Assembly (NCBI GenBank): GCA_030550095.1 | Contig: JAUQQA010000006.1 | Span: 1-64,000, forward strand | Direction of reading: 5' to 3' | DNA from: Chloroflexota bacterium | GTDB lineage: Bacteria > Chloroflexota > Anaerolineae > J036 > Brachytrichaceae | DNA: 64,000 nt | Shown: positions 1-8,928 of the stretch, in pieces | How positions within the stretch are numbered: position 1 is the first letter of the stretch | Layout: every line of letters starts with the position of its first letter | The notes under the pieces: model-generated | Database searches by the model: none | What the model saw: only the letters and a program-made list of their open reading frames with translations | Told to the model about the DNA's origin: nothing | Made by a program: the position numbers and the translations under genes

Positions 1-1
1 G

Positions 2-64
2 CTCACCGTGTTGGTGATTGGGCTTGCTGTGCCGCTCATTGGGTTGTCTTCAAGGTTGCTGTAG
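2..64 (+). CDS. Possible C-terminal tail of a membrane protein cut by the window edge
   Basis: An open frame enters from the left edge and stops at TAG 62-64. The 20 residues are strongly hydrophobic (LTVLVIGLAVPLIG...), as in a final membrane segment. The stretch is too short to name. From 65 to about 279 I see no gene, no strong hairpin and no RNA gene, only the promoter-like element just before the next gene. Confidence 0.3.
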   Translation, partial: LTVLVIGLAVPLIGLSSRLL

Positions 65-279
65 GTAGCCAGTAGAGCGCAAAGTGGAGCAGTAGAACAA
101 TGCGCGGGGTGCTCCGAGGCTTTGATGAGCTGTAACCCGCCTCGTAGCTCTCGCCATTCGTGGCGCAGCAGTGCGTGAACCTCGCTTCTTGTTTAAAGTG
201 GGCAGAGCGTCTTCCTCAAACTTGTCTATGAGGAAATAGCAGGACAGCGCCTGCTGTTCTTCTCTTTGCGCACCGCATA

Positions 280-288
280 TGCTACAAT
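280..288 (+). promoter_or_regulatory. Extended -10 element upstream of the HAS-barrel gene
   Basis: TG-C-TACAAT is an extended -10 motif. No good -35 lies 17 bp upstream, which is usual for extended -10 promoters. It ends 23 nt before the ATG at 312. It also covers the upstream in-frame ATG at 279, which makes that ATG an unlikely start. Confidence 0.5.
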
Positions 289-311
289 CTCGCTCTAGAA
301 CACGTGTTCGT

Positions 312-905
312 ATGAGCGCACAGCCTGTGTACTACCTCATTAGCGTGAACGAGCGAGGGTTTGTGTTCAGCGCGCGTATGCCCCTTCAGGCGCTGCCCGC
401 GCTCGGCAGTTTGGTGAAGACGCCCCTGGACGCCACGAGGGAGCTGGTCGGCTTGATCTACAGCATCGAGATCCAAGGCAACGAGATCACGCGCGCCTTG
501 TCGATCCACGCAGAGCAGCTCGACCCGGCGGAGATCGAGTATCACCGCAATCGCCTCATGCCGGTCAACGTCTCGGTGTTGAATGTCGGCTACTTGGAGC
601 AGCAGGGGAGCACAAAGCGCGCTGTGCACTTGCCGCCTTCGCGCCTGCCCGCAACATTGAGCGAGGTGCACCCGCTAACGAACCTTGAGGCGCAGCTCTT
701 CGTGCAACATGCGCAGCCGATCTTCGAGCGGATCGCAAGTTTCTTGAGCGATCAGATGGTCGAGATCAGCGCTGCATTCATCGTGTGGGTCGCGGGGAAC
801 GACCGCGCGCGGCGCCAACAGTTGTGTCGCGCGTTGGTGCTCGCTTGGGGGCTACAACTTGACAAGGTTGATGCTGTTGTGCGTCAGGTTGGTGAGAATC
901 TGTGA
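312..905 (+). CDS. HAS-barrel-like protein, putative partner of the downstream HerA-like ATPase
   Basis: 197 residues, no signal peptide or membrane segment. The N-terminal part (about 5-75) has the beta-rich layout of a HAS barrel, with a 'LVGLIYSIEI' stretch like the N-terminal barrel of HerA-type ATPases. The C-terminal part is helical. Start chosen at ATG 312 because the earlier ATG at 279 lies over the -10 element. The stop is 14 nt before the ATG of the HerA-like gene, so the two are probably co-transcribed. HerA usually works with NurA; no NurA motif is visible here. The role (assembly factor or regulator of the ATPase) is inferred. A wholly unrelated conserved protein remains possible. 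Confidence 0.6.
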   Translation: MSAQPVYYLISVNERGFVFSARMPLQALPALGSLVKTPLDATRELVGLIYSIEIQGNEITRALSIHAEQLDPAEIEYHRNRLMPVNVSVLNVGYLEQQGSTKRAVHLPPSRLPATLSEVHPLTNLEAQLFVQHAQPIFERIASFLSDQMVEISAAFIVWVAGNDRARRQQLCRALVLAWGLQLDKVDAVVRQVGENL

Positions 906-919
906 CTGGAGGACACACG

Positions 920-2620
920 ATGACGCTAGACGGCGATTTCCCCGAGAAGTTTTTCGCTGTTGAGAGCGTCGCCGAGCGCCGCACGTTGGGCGCGCGGCTC
1001 GGCGTGGTGGTGGGCGGCTCGCTGAGCGAGGGCTTGATCGTGCGCGCCGATGAGCCGCTGCTCGTTCAGCATCTCGCTGAGGGGGTGCCCGTGGGGGCTT
1101 ACGTCGCGGTGGAAGGCAACACCGACCGCACCTTCTTCGGCATGATCACCGACGTTGAGCTGGATTACGTGAATCCTCAGGCGCGCTCGCTGAACGTCAC
1201 CAGCGACTTTCAACGCGCGGTGTACCTCGGCACGGCGTTCCACTGTCTATTTCACGTTAAGCTCATGCTTGTGCTAGAGGGTGGTGTGCCGAAGCCCGTG
1301 CGCTCGCTGCCGTTGCACCACGCTGTCGTGCGCCGGGCGACGCCCGAAGAGGTGCGTGCGCTCCTGAGCACCAGCCCAGGGGAGGGGTACTACATTGGTA
1401 CGGCGGTTGACGACGAGCAGATCGAAATCTGGATCGATCTCGAGCGCCTCATCGAGCGCAGCACGGGCGTCTTCGGGCGCAGCGGCACAGGGAAGACATT
1501 CCTCACGTTGCCGTTGCTTGCGAGCGTGATCAAGAAAAACCTTGCCAGCGTGCTGGTCTTCGACATGCACAACGACTACGGCTACACGCTGAAAGGTGAC
1601 CGCAACATGCGCTTCAAGGGGCTGAAACAGCTCAGCGCGATCACGTCTCGCGTGGTGGTGGTCGCGCTCGACGAAGAATCGTCGAAGCAGCGCAACGCCC
1701 CCTATGAGTTCGCATTGCGCATCGGCTACAACCAGATCGAGCCGCAAGATATCGAGATCCTGCGCGCCGAGTTGAGCCTCTCCGACGTTCAGGTGAATGC
1801 GCTCTACGCGCTCCAGCGATACGCGCGCAATCACTGGTTCGCCGAGTTGCTGAGCGACGAACCTTCGGAAGCTGTGGATCGGTTGCTGGAATCGGGTAAG
1901 CTGAACGAGGGCACATTCGCCGCGATGCAGCGCAAGCTGAGCCGGCTGGCGCGGTTCCCGTTCCTTGAGCCTTTGGTGGACGAAGACTATGCGGAGCGCA
2001 TCCTCGCGCACTTAGCGCGCGGCGAGAGCGTCGTGATCGAGTTCGGCAGGCACGGCAACGACTTGCTCGCCTATTTGCTCGTTGCTAACTTCCTCACGCG
2101 CCGCATTCATCAGCGCTACGTGGACATGAAAGAGCGTGCTGAAGGTGGCGGCCCAGAGCCGAGACACTTAGTCATCGCCATCGAAGAAGCCCACAAGTTC
2201 CTCGATCCAGAAGTGGCGCGGCAGACCATCTTCGGCACCATCGCGCGCGAGCTGCGCAAGTACAACGTCACGCTGCTCATCGTGGATCAGCGCCCGAGCC
2301 AAATCGACACCGAGGTCATGAGTCAGCTCGGCACGCGCATCACCGCTGCGCTCAGCGATGAGAAGGACATCGCCGCGGTGCTCACAGGCGTGAGCGGCGC
2401 TGCAGAGCTGCGCCAGGTGCTTGCTTCGCTAGAAAGCAAGCAGCAGGTGCTGATCTTGGGGCACGCAGTGAATATGCCCGTGGTGGTGCGCACGCGCGAA
2501 TACGGTGAAGCCATGTATCGCGAGTTTGCTGATCCGCTCTCCGAGTTGCCGCCGGAAAAGCAAGCAGAGGAACGACGCAAGTTGCTCGGTCGGCGCAGTT
2601 ACAACGACAGCGTGCTTTGA
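920..2620 (+). CDS. HerA-like hexameric ATPase (HAS barrel plus P-loop motor)
   Basis: 566 residues. An N-terminal HAS barrel (about 15-115) is followed by a FtsK/HerA-type ATPase core with Walker A GRSGTGKT (about residues 192-199), a Walker B-like LVIAIEEAHKF and the late RPSQID segment typical of HerA/VirB4-like motors. Known HerA proteins are DNA translocases that act in end resection or defence. Here the only neighbour is the HAS-barrel protein, so the substrate is unknown. ATG 920 is chosen because GGAGG lies 7 nt upstream; the frame opens further upstream at GTG 902. Cytosolic, with no membrane segments. Family confident; function not established. Confidence 0.85.
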   Translation: MTLDGDFPEKFFAVESVAERRTLGARLGVVVGGSLSEGLIVRADEPLLVQHLAEGVPVGAYVAVEGNTDRTFFGMITDVELDYVNPQARSLNVTSDFQRAVYLGTAFHCLFHVKLMLVLEGGVPKPVRSLPLHHAVVRRATPEEVRALLSTSPGEGYYIGTAVDDEQIEIWIDLERLIERSTGVFGRSGTGKTFLTLPLLASVIKKNLASVLVFDMHNDYGYTLKGDRNMRFKGLKQLSAITSRVVVVALDEESSKQRNAPYEFALRIGYNQIEPQDIEILRAELSLSDVQVNALYALQRYARNHWFAELLSDEPSEAVDRLLESGKLNEGTFAAMQRKLSRLARFPFLEPLVDEDYAERILAHLARGESVVIEFGRHGNDLLAYLLVANFLTRRIHQRYVDMKERAEGGGPEPRHLVIAIEEAHKFLDPEVARQTIFGTIARELRKYNVTLLIVDQRPSQIDTEVMSQLGTRITAALSDEKDIAAVLTGVSGAAELRQVLASLESKQQVLILGHAVNMPVVVRTREYGEAMYREFADPLSELPPEKQAEERRKLLGRRSYNDSVL

Positions 2621-2645
2621 GCGCAAAGACGCAAGCGCATACAAT
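2617..2645 (+). promoter_or_regulatory. Leaderless-type promoter of the thioesterase gene
   Basis: -35 TTGAGC (2617-2622), 17-bp spacer, -10 TACAAT (2640-2645). The -35 overlaps the TGA stop of the HerA-like gene. Only 10 nt separate the -10 from ATG 2656, so the transcript should begin at or next to the start codon. No Shine-Dalgarno sequence is present. Confidence 0.7.
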
Positions 2646-2655
2646 CAGCGCGCCT

Positions 2656-3108
2656 ATGTCGCAGCCGTTTGTGCACACGCTCTCGCCGCGTTTCAGCGAC
2701 TTGGATGTCTACAACCACGTGAACAACGCGGTGTATCTCACCTACTTCGAGGAAGCACGCATCGCGTTGATGAACTTCATCGGGCTGCGCAGCTTATTCA
2801 CGCGCCGCCAAAGCACCGTGATCGCCCATGCCGAGGTGGACTATCGCGCGCCCGCGCATCTCGGTGACGTGCTTGACATTGCCGTGACAGTGGGGACGAT
2901 TCGCAACTCATCCTACGAGCTGCTCTATCGCATCACACGGCGCAGCGACGGCGCGCTGATCGCCACCGGCAAAACGGTGCAGGTGTGTTACAACTTCGAG
3001 CTGAATTGCCCAACCCGCCTGCCCGAAGAGTGGCGACGCATCTTGCAGCGCCTTGCCGCAGAACAGGGCGTGCCTCACGACGCCGCGACAACGACACACA
3101 CGGCATGA
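2656..3108 (+). CDS. YbgC/4HBT-family acyl-CoA thioesterase
   Basis: 150 residues, a single hotdog-fold domain. The family active-site motif DxxxHVNN is present (residues 17-24, D-V-Y-N-H-V-N-N), followed by the helix YLTYFEEAR. Such enzymes hydrolyse acyl-CoA or acyl-ACP thioesters in the cytosol; the chain specificity cannot be read from sequence. ATG 2656 is preferred over TTG 2617 because the promoter lies between them. carA follows after 19 nt. The C-terminal 20 residues are polar and low-complexity. Confidence 0.85.
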   Translation: MSQPFVHTLSPRFSDLDVYNHVNNAVYLTYFEEARIALMNFIGLRSLFTRRQSTVIAHAEVDYRAPAHLGDVLDIAVTVGTIRNSSYELLYRITRRSDGALIATGKTVQVCYNFELNCPTRLPEEWRRILQRLAAEQGVPHDAATTTHTA

Positions 3109-3127
3109 CGGCGGAGAACGGAGAGCA

Positions 3128-4300
3128 ATGACGGAACGCAAACTCCCCCCTGCTTTGCTTGCCCTCGAGGACGGCACCACCTGGCGTGGATATGCCTTTG
3201 GTGCATTGGTCGAGACCACAGGCGAGGTGGTGTTCAACACCGCGATGACCGGCTACCAAGAGGTGCTCACCGATCCTTCGTATCACGGTCAGATCGTGGT
3301 GATGACGGCGCCGCAGATCGGCAACGTAGGTGTGAACCCGGAGGACGAAGAAAGCCACCGCCCGTGGGTTGCGGGCTTCATCGTTCGCGATCTAAGCCCG
3401 ATCGTGAGCAACTACCGCGCTGCCCAGTCGCTCGAGCAGTACCTCGCGGTGCATGGCGTGATGGGGATGACAGGGGTGAGCACGCGTGCACTTGTGAAGC
3501 ACATCCGCGAGCAAGGCGCTATGCGTGGCGCAATGGCATTGTTGCCGTGCGACGTAGATGCTCTGGTTGCGCGCGCGCGTGCTAGCCGCGACATGCGCGG
3601 GGCTGATTTGGCGCGAGAAGTGACCTGCCCTGAGCCTTACCCTTGGGCGCAGGGTGTGGATGCGCAATGGTATCCCGGCAGCGCGGTGCCTGCGTCGCCT
3701 GCGCCCGATTCACCGCACATCGTGGCGTATGACTTCGGCGTGAAGCGCAACATTCTGCGCTTGCTTGCCTCGCGCGGTTGTCGTGTCACCGTAGTGCCAG
3801 CAACGACACCTGCTTCGGAGGTGTTGGCGATGCAGCCCGATGGCGTGTTTCTCTCGAACGGACCAGGTGATCCAGCTGCGTGCACCTATGCCGTCGAGGC
3901 GACTCAGCAGTTGCTCGGCAAGGTGCCGATCTTCGGCATTTGCTTAGGGCATCAGATCCTCGGCTTGGCGCTGGGCGGGCGCACTTACAAGATGAAGTTT
4001 GGGCATCGCGGCGCCAATCAGCCTGTGAAGGCGCGCGGGCGTGTGGAGGTGAGCAGCCACAACCACGGCTTCGCCGTTGACGCAGCGAGCCTGCCCGCCG
4101 AGGTCGAGATCACGCACGTGAATCTGAACGATGGGTGCGTCGAGGGCTTGCGCGCTCTAGCGCTCAACGCGTTCGGTGTGCAATATCATCCCGAAGCTTC
4201 GCCTGGTCCACATGATGCGCTTTACCTCTTCGATGAATTCGTCCAAGCCGTGCGCGAGCATCATCGGCAGCGAATAGGGCAGGGGGCGGAGCGCTCATGA
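3128..4300 (+). CDS. carA: Carbamoyl-phosphate synthase small subunit
   Basis: 390 residues, the usual CarA length. It supplies ammonia from glutamine to CarB for carbamoyl phosphate, feeding arginine and pyrimidine synthesis. The N-terminal CPSase domain carries [14 protein letters not shown]. The C-terminal class I glutamine amidotransferase has the nucleophile elbow GICLGHQ and the HPE catalytic motif ([11 protein letters not shown]). ATG 3128 has GGAGAG just upstream and matches family N-termini; TTG 3053 would overlap the preceding gene. Its stop overlaps the next ATG (ATGA at 4297-4300), indicating translational coupling. carB is not in the window. Confidence 0.95.
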   Translation: MTERKLPPALLALEDGTTWRGYAFGALVETTGEVVFNTAMTGYQEVLTDPSYHGQIVVMTAPQIGNVGVNPEDEESHRPWVAGFIVRDLSPIVSNYRAAQSLEQYLAVHGVMGMTGVSTRALVKHIREQGAMRGAMALLPCDVDALVARARASRDMRGADLAREVTCPEPYPWAQGVDAQWYPGSAVPASPAPDSPHIVAYDFGVKRNILRLLASRGCRVTVVPATTPASEVLAMQPDGVFLSNGPGDPAACTYAVEATQQLLGKVPIFGICLGHQILGLALGGRTYKMKFGHRGANQPVKARGRVEVSSHNHGFAVDAASLPAEVEITHVNLNDGCVEGLRALALNAFGVQYHPEASPGPHDALYLFDEFVQAVREHHRQRIGQGAERS

Positions 4301-5235
4301 GTGCGCGGCTTGTCACAATCATCGGCTTGCTGCAGGTGGTGCTCGCGGCTGCGCTGTGGGGCACCGTGGGCATTGGCACAAAGTTGCTCTACGGCATGGC
4401 GCAGACCGATGCGCTCTCTGTGGGTTTTTTTCGGCTTGCGCTCTCCGTCCCTGCGCTTGCCGGTGCGAATGTCGCCGTGCTGCGCTCGCGCGCCTGGCAA
4501 GTGCATCGGCGCGACCTGCCGCTCATGATGCTGATCGGCGCGATGATGGCGCTGTATCAGCTTTGCTACATGAGCGCCGTGCGCTATGCAGGGGTTACGG
4601 TGGCGGTGCTGGTGACGTTGTGCGTGGCGCCGGTGATTGTGGCGCTGGTGTCGGCGTTGTGGCTGCATGAGCCGCTCACTCGGCGCATTGGCGCAGCGAT
4701 GGTCGCTGCGTTAGGCGGCACAGTGCTCTTGATCGGTTTGCAGCCAGGTGAACCTGCAGATGCGAACGTTGTGCTCGGTGCTACTTTGGCGCTGGGATCG
4801 GCAACTGCGTATGCTGTGGTTACGCTGGCGAGCCGCGCGTTAGCGCCGCGCTATCACCCCTTGCAGCCGCTGGCGATCGGCTTTGCGTTTGGTGCAGTCG
4901 TGCTGCTGGTTGTCGGCTTGGTTGTGGGTTTGGTAGTTGCCTATCCTTTGCCCGCCTGGGGTGTGTTGCTATGGCTAGGATTGGTGCCAACAGCGCTTGC
5001 GTATGTGCTCTTCCTGGCGGGATTGAAGCATACACCAGCGACGGTGGCAAGCATCGCCGCGCTGGCTGAGCCGTTGACGGCGACGGCCCTTGCAGCGTGG
5101 CTCTTCGGTGAACAGCTCGGCTCATCGGGCGCGTTGGGTGCGGGGCTGCTGTTGAGTGCTTTGCTGCTGCTCTCGATGGAGCAAGCGCAAGCCCGGCAAT
5201 CGTCTGAGCAGGTGAGGCAGGAAGTAACGCCCTAG
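4297..5235 (+). CDS. EamA/DMT-family transporter
   Basis: 312 residues with about ten predicted transmembrane helices arranged as two EamA repeats (about 8-145 and 155-295). The DMT start '[12 protein letters not shown]' and the '[21 protein letters not shown]' region are characteristic. Drug/metabolite transporters of this kind export or import small metabolites; the substrate cannot be predicted. It overlaps carA by 4 nt, so it is co-expressed with it. The C-terminal tail is polar. Family certain, substrate unknown. Confidence 0.88.
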   Translation: MSARLVTIIGLLQVVLAAALWGTVGIGTKLLYGMAQTDALSVGFFRLALSVPALAGANVAVLRSRAWQVHRRDLPLMMLIGAMMALYQLCYMSAVRYAGVTVAVLVTLCVAPVIVALVSALWLHEPLTRRIGAAMVAALGGTVLLIGLQPGEPADANVVLGATLALGSATAYAVVTLASRALAPRYHPLQPLAIGFAFGAVVLLVVGLVVGLVVAYPLPAWGVLLWLGLVPTALAYVLFLAGLKHTPATVASIAALAEPLTATALAAWLFGEQLGSSGALGAGLLLSALLLLSMEQAQARQSSEQVRQEVTP

Positions 5236-5347
5236 GTTTGTAGAGCTTTTGTGCACGTGACTTTTGTCATGTATTCTTTGTGATCTTTTGTAGGTTGGCG
5301 TTTGCCTCATCTTCGTCTAATGTAGCCTTACAGTGTGTCTAAGGCGA

Positions 5348-5851
5348 ATGCTTGCCCGCGCACACATGCCCGTTGTGCAGTACAGCCGTGCCAGTACCTA
5401 CGCTGAGCGGTTGCTAGTGGCGCATTTCGCCATCATGCTGGTTGGGCTTGTTGCGGTGGTTGGCGCCTGGCGCGATTCCTCGCTCAGCTTCAGCATGATG
5501 GTAGGTGCGCTTGCGTTGTTGGCGCTAGCTGCTTGGTGGCTGATACATGTGCGCCGCACGCGGCTCGTAGTGCAGCCTACCTACACTGCATGTTGCTTGG
5601 GGTGGCTGAGCACAACGGTCAGCACGTGGCATAGCTGGGCTTTCTTCCTGCGGCGTGCCAACCGCTTGGCTGGTCCGCCGACATGGTTCGTGCTTCCCTT
5701 CGTGCGGGTGAGCGTTTGGAGGGCGCTGTGCTCTTCAAGCGCTCACCTTTTTTGCTTTGTCTCGGCAGCCTACATGCGCGGAGTGTTGGCGCATGTTCTG
5801 CAAACTGCATCTGGAGGTAAGGTTTCATGTCCGTGGCATCTGTTCCGGTGA
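5348..5851 (+). CDS. Doubtful ORF with two N-terminal membrane segments
   Basis: 167 residues if translated from ATG 5348 (ATG 5366 is also possible). The first 75 residues look real: an amphipathic start, then two hydrophobic segments (about 25-42 and 50-67). The rest is rich in Cys, Trp and Ser, reads straight through a strong intrinsic terminator and overlaps the start of the pucC-like gene by 25 nt, which a real gene rarely does. It could be a small membrane protein with a frameshift after about residue 80, a decayed gene, or chance. I recognise no family. If it is not a gene, 5236-5826 holds only the terminator and weak promoter-like sequence. Confidence 0.25.
   Translation: MLARAHMPVVQYSRASTYAERLLVAHFAIMLVGLVAVVGAWRDSSLSFSMMVGALALLALAAWWLIHVRRTRLVVQPTYTACCLGWLSTTVSTWHSWAFFLRRANRLAGPPTWFVLPFVRVSVWRALCSSSAHLFCFVSAAYMRGVLAHVLQTASGGKVSCPWHLFR
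5707..5753 (+). terminator. Intrinsic terminator upstream of the pucC-like gene
   Basis: A 12-bp stem (GGTGAGCGTTTG at 5707-5718 with CAAGCGCTCACC at 5736-5747, one G-U pair) and a 17-nt loop, followed at once by TTTTTT. This is the strongest Rho-independent terminator in the window. It lies 74 nt before the ATG of the pucC-like gene, so it ends upstream transcription or acts as an attenuator for that gene. Confidence 0.75.
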
Positions 5852-7263
5852 CTGGTGTCAAGACCACTTCGGTCTCTGATCGTGTGTCTCTGCTCACGAT
5901 CGCGCGGCTGACGGTGCCGAAGCTGGGCGTTTCCTATTTGTTCACGCTGTTGCTCAGCGTGTTCAACCGCGTCATGATCAATGAGCTGGCGATCGCGGCG
6001 GGGTTGATCGGCGGCCTTTACTTCCTCTACCGCTTGATGAACATCTTCCAGGTGTGGGCTGGGCGCTATGCCGATCGGCGACCGATCTTTGGCTTGCGTC
6101 GCACACCAATGATGTTCATTGGCATCATGTTGGCTTCGCTCTCGCTGGTACCGCTTCCTTTTGCTGCCCTGTATTACTCAGAGACACGCAGTGTGCTCGG
6201 CTTGGCTGCCATGGCGGCGAGCCTCGCGCTGTTCGGGCTGGGCTTTGCCATGAACGGCGACGCGCACAACACGCTGATCGCTGAGCAGACCGAGGGCAAG
6301 CGCAATCGCCCTGCGGTGGTGGCGACGGTGTGGCTTTTCCAGATTGTGTTCATCGTGATCAGCGGCATTGCCAGCTCGATTGTGCTTCAGATCGCGGACA
6401 CGCAGGCTGGGGCGCCGCCGAGCTGCACCACAGCAGAGTGTGCCGCGATCCGCAGCGCGGTTGCAGTGCGCATGATGCCTTACTTCTTCCTTATGGGTCC
6501 GGCGATTGGGCTGTTGGGCTTCTTGCCAGTGCTGGGGTTGGAGAAGCGCATGAGCAGCGAGGAGAGGATGCGCGCTAGTGCACAACCCCCGCTGAAGATC
6601 CGCGAAGCCTACGCGCGCATTTTCACCAACCCGCAGGCGCGCGTGTTCTTCTTCTTCATTGTCACCTCGATCTTCGCGCTCTTCTTGCAAGACAACATCC
6701 TCGAGCCCTTTGGTGCGGATGTGTTCAAGCTTGCGCCGCGTCAAACAGCGCAGTTCCAGCCGATCATGGGCATGGGCACGATCATCGCCATGCTGGTGAT
6801 GGGCATCGTGGCGAGCAAGTACCCCATCCCCAAGCGCACCATCGCTGATTGGGGCTTGTTGATCTCCGCTGTGGCGTTCGCGCTGCTCACGCTCTCGGCG
6901 TTGACGCATGTGCTGCCGCTGCTGTTTGCAGGCATCGCTGTGTTGGGGATCGGGATGGGGGTGTTTAACGTCGGCTCGCTCTCAATGATGATGGACATGA
7001 CCGTGCCTGGTGAGGCTGGTTCGCTGATGGGCGCGTGGGGCATGGCGCAGGCGCTCTCGAACGGCTTTGCGCAGTTCATTGGCGGCGCCATGCGCGACAT
7101 CGGCATCCAGCTCACAGGTAGCTTCGAGGCGGCATACTCCATCATCTTCGTCGTCGCCATCGGTATGAGCTTCCTCGGGATGAACCTCGTGGCGCGCGTG
7201 AACGTCGAGCTGTTCCGCAAGCTCACCCGCGAGCAGCTCGTCGCCACGATGGAAGCTGCGTGA
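5827..7263 (+). CDS. PucC/LhaA-family MFS protein
   Basis: 478 residues, about 12 membrane segments, an MFS fold of the PUCC type. Diagnostic stretches are a RPIFGLRRTP loop after helix 2, an AHNTLIAEQTEGKRN region and MMMDMTVPGEAG...GAWGMAQALSNG near the C-terminus. Relatives (PucC, LhaA, bch2) act in the cytoplasmic membrane in light-harvesting complex assembly or pigment delivery. GGAGG lies 9-13 nt before ATG 5827. It opens the pigment cluster, with bchF next after a hairpin. Family confident; which complex it serves is inferred. Confidence 0.88.
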   Translation: MSVASVPVTGVKTTSVSDRVSLLTIARLTVPKLGVSYLFTLLLSVFNRVMINELAIAAGLIGGLYFLYRLMNIFQVWAGRYADRRPIFGLRRTPMMFIGIMLASLSLVPLPFAALYYSETRSVLGLAAMAASLALFGLGFAMNGDAHNTLIAEQTEGKRNRPAVVATVWLFQIVFIVISGIASSIVLQIADTQAGAPPSCTTAECAAIRSAVAVRMMPYFFLMGPAIGLLGFLPVLGLEKRMSSEERMRASAQPPLKIREAYARIFTNPQARVFFFFIVTSIFALFLQDNILEPFGADVFKLAPRQTAQFQPIMGMGTIIAMLVMGIVASKYPIPKRTIADWGLLISAVAFALLTLSALTHVLPLLFAGIAVLGIGMGVFNVGSLSMMMDMTVPGEAGSLMGAWGMAQALSNGFAQFIGGAMRDIGIQLTGSFEAAYSIIFVVAIGMSFLGMNLVARVNVELFRKLTREQLVATMEAA

Positions 7264-7285
7264 GTTACGCCTCGTTTAGACTGCG

Positions 7286-7316
7286 CCGTGGGCAGAGGCA
7301 TGCCTCTTGCCCGCGG
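7286..7316 (+). other. Stem-loop between the pucC-like gene and bchF
   Basis: Near-perfect inverted repeat: CCGTGGGCAGAGGC pairs with GCCTCTTGCCCGCGG (one G-U pair, one bulged T). No T-run follows, so it is more likely an mRNA processing or stability element, or a weak attenuator, than a terminator. It lies 45 nt before bchF. Confidence 0.55.
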
Positions 7317-7361
7317 CGCGCGCATTGTGGGTATCTCGTTGTGGCAAGGGAGTGATTGGCA

Positions 7362-7832
7362 ATGGACTACACCCCTGAGCAACTCGAACGGCGCAACAAG
7401 TCGGTTTGGACGCGCGTGCAGGGCGTCGGCGCTGGTGTGCACTTCATGCTCTTCCTGGCAAGCCTCTTCATGGTGATCCGCTTCGTCACCACAGGGCAGG
7501 ACTATGAGCTGACAACGGCGATTTGCGTGGCGAAGGTGCTGATGCTGTACTTCATGACCGTGACCGGCATGTTTTGGGAGAAGGAAGTGTACGGTCAGTA
7601 CTTCCTCGCCAAGGGCATGTTTTGGGAGGACGTGGGCAACATCATCTCGCTGGCGGGCAACACAAGCTATCTGGTCACACTCCTCGTTGGTGCAGAGAAG
7701 TCGGTGCAGATGATGGCGATGGGTGTAGCGTTGCTCACGTTCTTGATCAACTTCACGCAATTCGCTGTGCGCGGCGTGCGCGCAGCGCGACAGCGCCGCG
7801 CGGCACAGGCGCAACTCTCGAGCGCGCGGTGA
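7362..7832 (+). CDS. bchF: 3-vinyl bacteriochlorophyllide hydratase
   Basis: 156 residues with four predicted membrane helices. BchF hydrates the C3 vinyl group to hydroxyethyl, the substrate later oxidised by BchC on the way to the acetyl group of bacteriochlorophyll a. Recognised from the start 'YTPEQLERRNKSVWTRVQGV', the central 'VTGMFWEKEVYGQY' and the FWED motif. ATG 7362 is chosen because AGGGAG sits about 10 nt upstream; TTG 7356 is in frame. bchI follows after 4 nt. With bchC, bchX and bchY it points to bacteriochlorophyll a rather than chlorophyll a. Confidence 0.9.
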   Translation: MDYTPEQLERRNKSVWTRVQGVGAGVHFMLFLASLFMVIRFVTTGQDYELTTAICVAKVLMLYFMTVTGMFWEKEVYGQYFLAKGMFWEDVGNIISLAGNTSYLVTLLVGAEKSVQMMAMGVALLTFLINFTQFAVRGVRAARQRRAAQAQLSSAR

Positions 7833-7836
7833 ACCT

Positions 7837-8928
7837 ATGACCACGCGCACTGTTGCCCACCCTTATCCCTTCACCGCCATCGTGGGGCAAGAGGAGATGA
7901 AGCTTTGCCTCTTGCTCAACGTCGTGGACCCGCGCATCGGCGGCGTGATGATCATGGGGCATCGCGGCACAGGCAAGAGCACCACCGTCCGCGCGCTCGC
8001 CGACGTGCTGCCCATGATCACGCGCTTGGCAGGCGACCCCTTCAACCGCGCGCCTGAGGACGTTCCTGAGCACGATCCCTTGTTGGCACTGGTGGGTATC
8101 CATGAGCGCCCCCACAAGACGGAAAAAGTGCCGGTGCCCGTGGTGGATTTGCCGCTCGGCGCCACCGAAGATCGCGTGTGCGGCACGATCGACATCGAGG
8201 CGGCGCTGACACAGGGCGTGAAGCGCTTTCAGCCAGGCTTGCTCGCGCAGGCGAATCGCGGCTTCCTTTACATTGACGAGGTGAACTTGCTCGAGGATCA
8301 CCTCGTGGACGTGCTGCTGGACGTTGCCGCAAGTGGCTGGAACGTGGTCGAGCGCGAGGGGATCAGCGTGAGACACCCTGCGCGCTTTGTGCTCGTTGGC
8401 TCGGGCAACCCTGAGGAGGGCGAGCTGCGCCCGCAGTTGCTCGACCGCTTCGGCTTGCATGCGCGCATCGTCACCATCACCGACCTCGAGCAGCGCATGG
8501 AGATCGTGCGTCGGCGCCGCGCTTACGACGCCGACCCCGAGGCGTTTTACGCGCAATGGCAGCCGCAGCAGCGCGCTCTGCAACGGCGCATCGTTGCAGC
8601 GCAGAAGCGCCTGCCCGAGGTGATCATCCCCGACGATGTGTTGATGTTTGCCGCAGAGCTGTGCATGAAGCTCAACGTGGACGGGCATCGCGGCGAATTG
8701 ACGCTCGCGCGCGCGGCTTGCGCGCTCGCCGCGTTGGAAGGGCGCAACCGCGTAACGCTCGACGACGTGCGCCGTGTGGCAGTGCCAGCGCTACGGCATC
8801 GCTTGCGCCGCGACCCGCTCGAGACGATGGACAGCGGCGAGAAGGTGGCGCAAGCAGTGAGTGAATTGCTGGCGCGGCGTAATCATCGCGCCGCAGAGCG
8901 GCCTGCAGAGTTGCTTGAGACAGCGTGA
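7837..8928 (+). CDS. bchI: Magnesium chelatase AAA+ subunit I
   Basis: 363 residues. BchI is the ATPase subunit of the Mg chelatase that inserts Mg2+ into protoporphyrin IX, the committed step to (bacterio)chlorophyll. Walker A GHRGTGKST at 41-49, Walker B FLYIDE at 143-148 (followed by VNLLEDHLVD), and a GSGNPEEGELRPQLLDRF sensor 1/arginine-finger region. Length matches the family. It overlaps bchD by the GTGA junction at 8925-8928 and lies in the order I-D-H, so the three chelatase subunits are made together. Cytosolic. Confidence 0.97.
   Translation: MTTRTVAHPYPFTAIVGQEEMKLCLLLNVVDPRIGGVMIMGHRGTGKSTTVRALADVLPMITRLAGDPFNRAPEDVPEHDPLLALVGIHERPHKTEKVPVPVVDLPLGATEDRVCGTIDIEAALTQGVKRFQPGLLAQANRGFLYIDEVNLLEDHLVDVLLDVAASGWNVVEREGISVRHPARFVLVGSGNPEEGELRPQLLDRFGLHARIVTITDLEQRMEIVRRRRAYDADPEAFYAQWQPQQRALQRRIVAAQKRLPEVIIPDDVLMFAAELCMKLNVDGHRGELTLARAACALAALEGRNRVTLDDVRRVAVPALRHRLRRDPLETMDSGEKVAQAVSELLARRNHRAAERPAELLETA

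Noticed and set aside
7264-7361. PpsR/CrtJ-type operator (TGT-N12-ACA) before bchF
   Set aside because: No matching pair of half-sites is present in this gap, nor in the gap before bchY.
6741-7850. Minus-strand ORF of 369 codons spanning the pucC-like gene and bchF
   Set aside because: It covers two good genes and an intergenic hairpin and has no recognisable domain.
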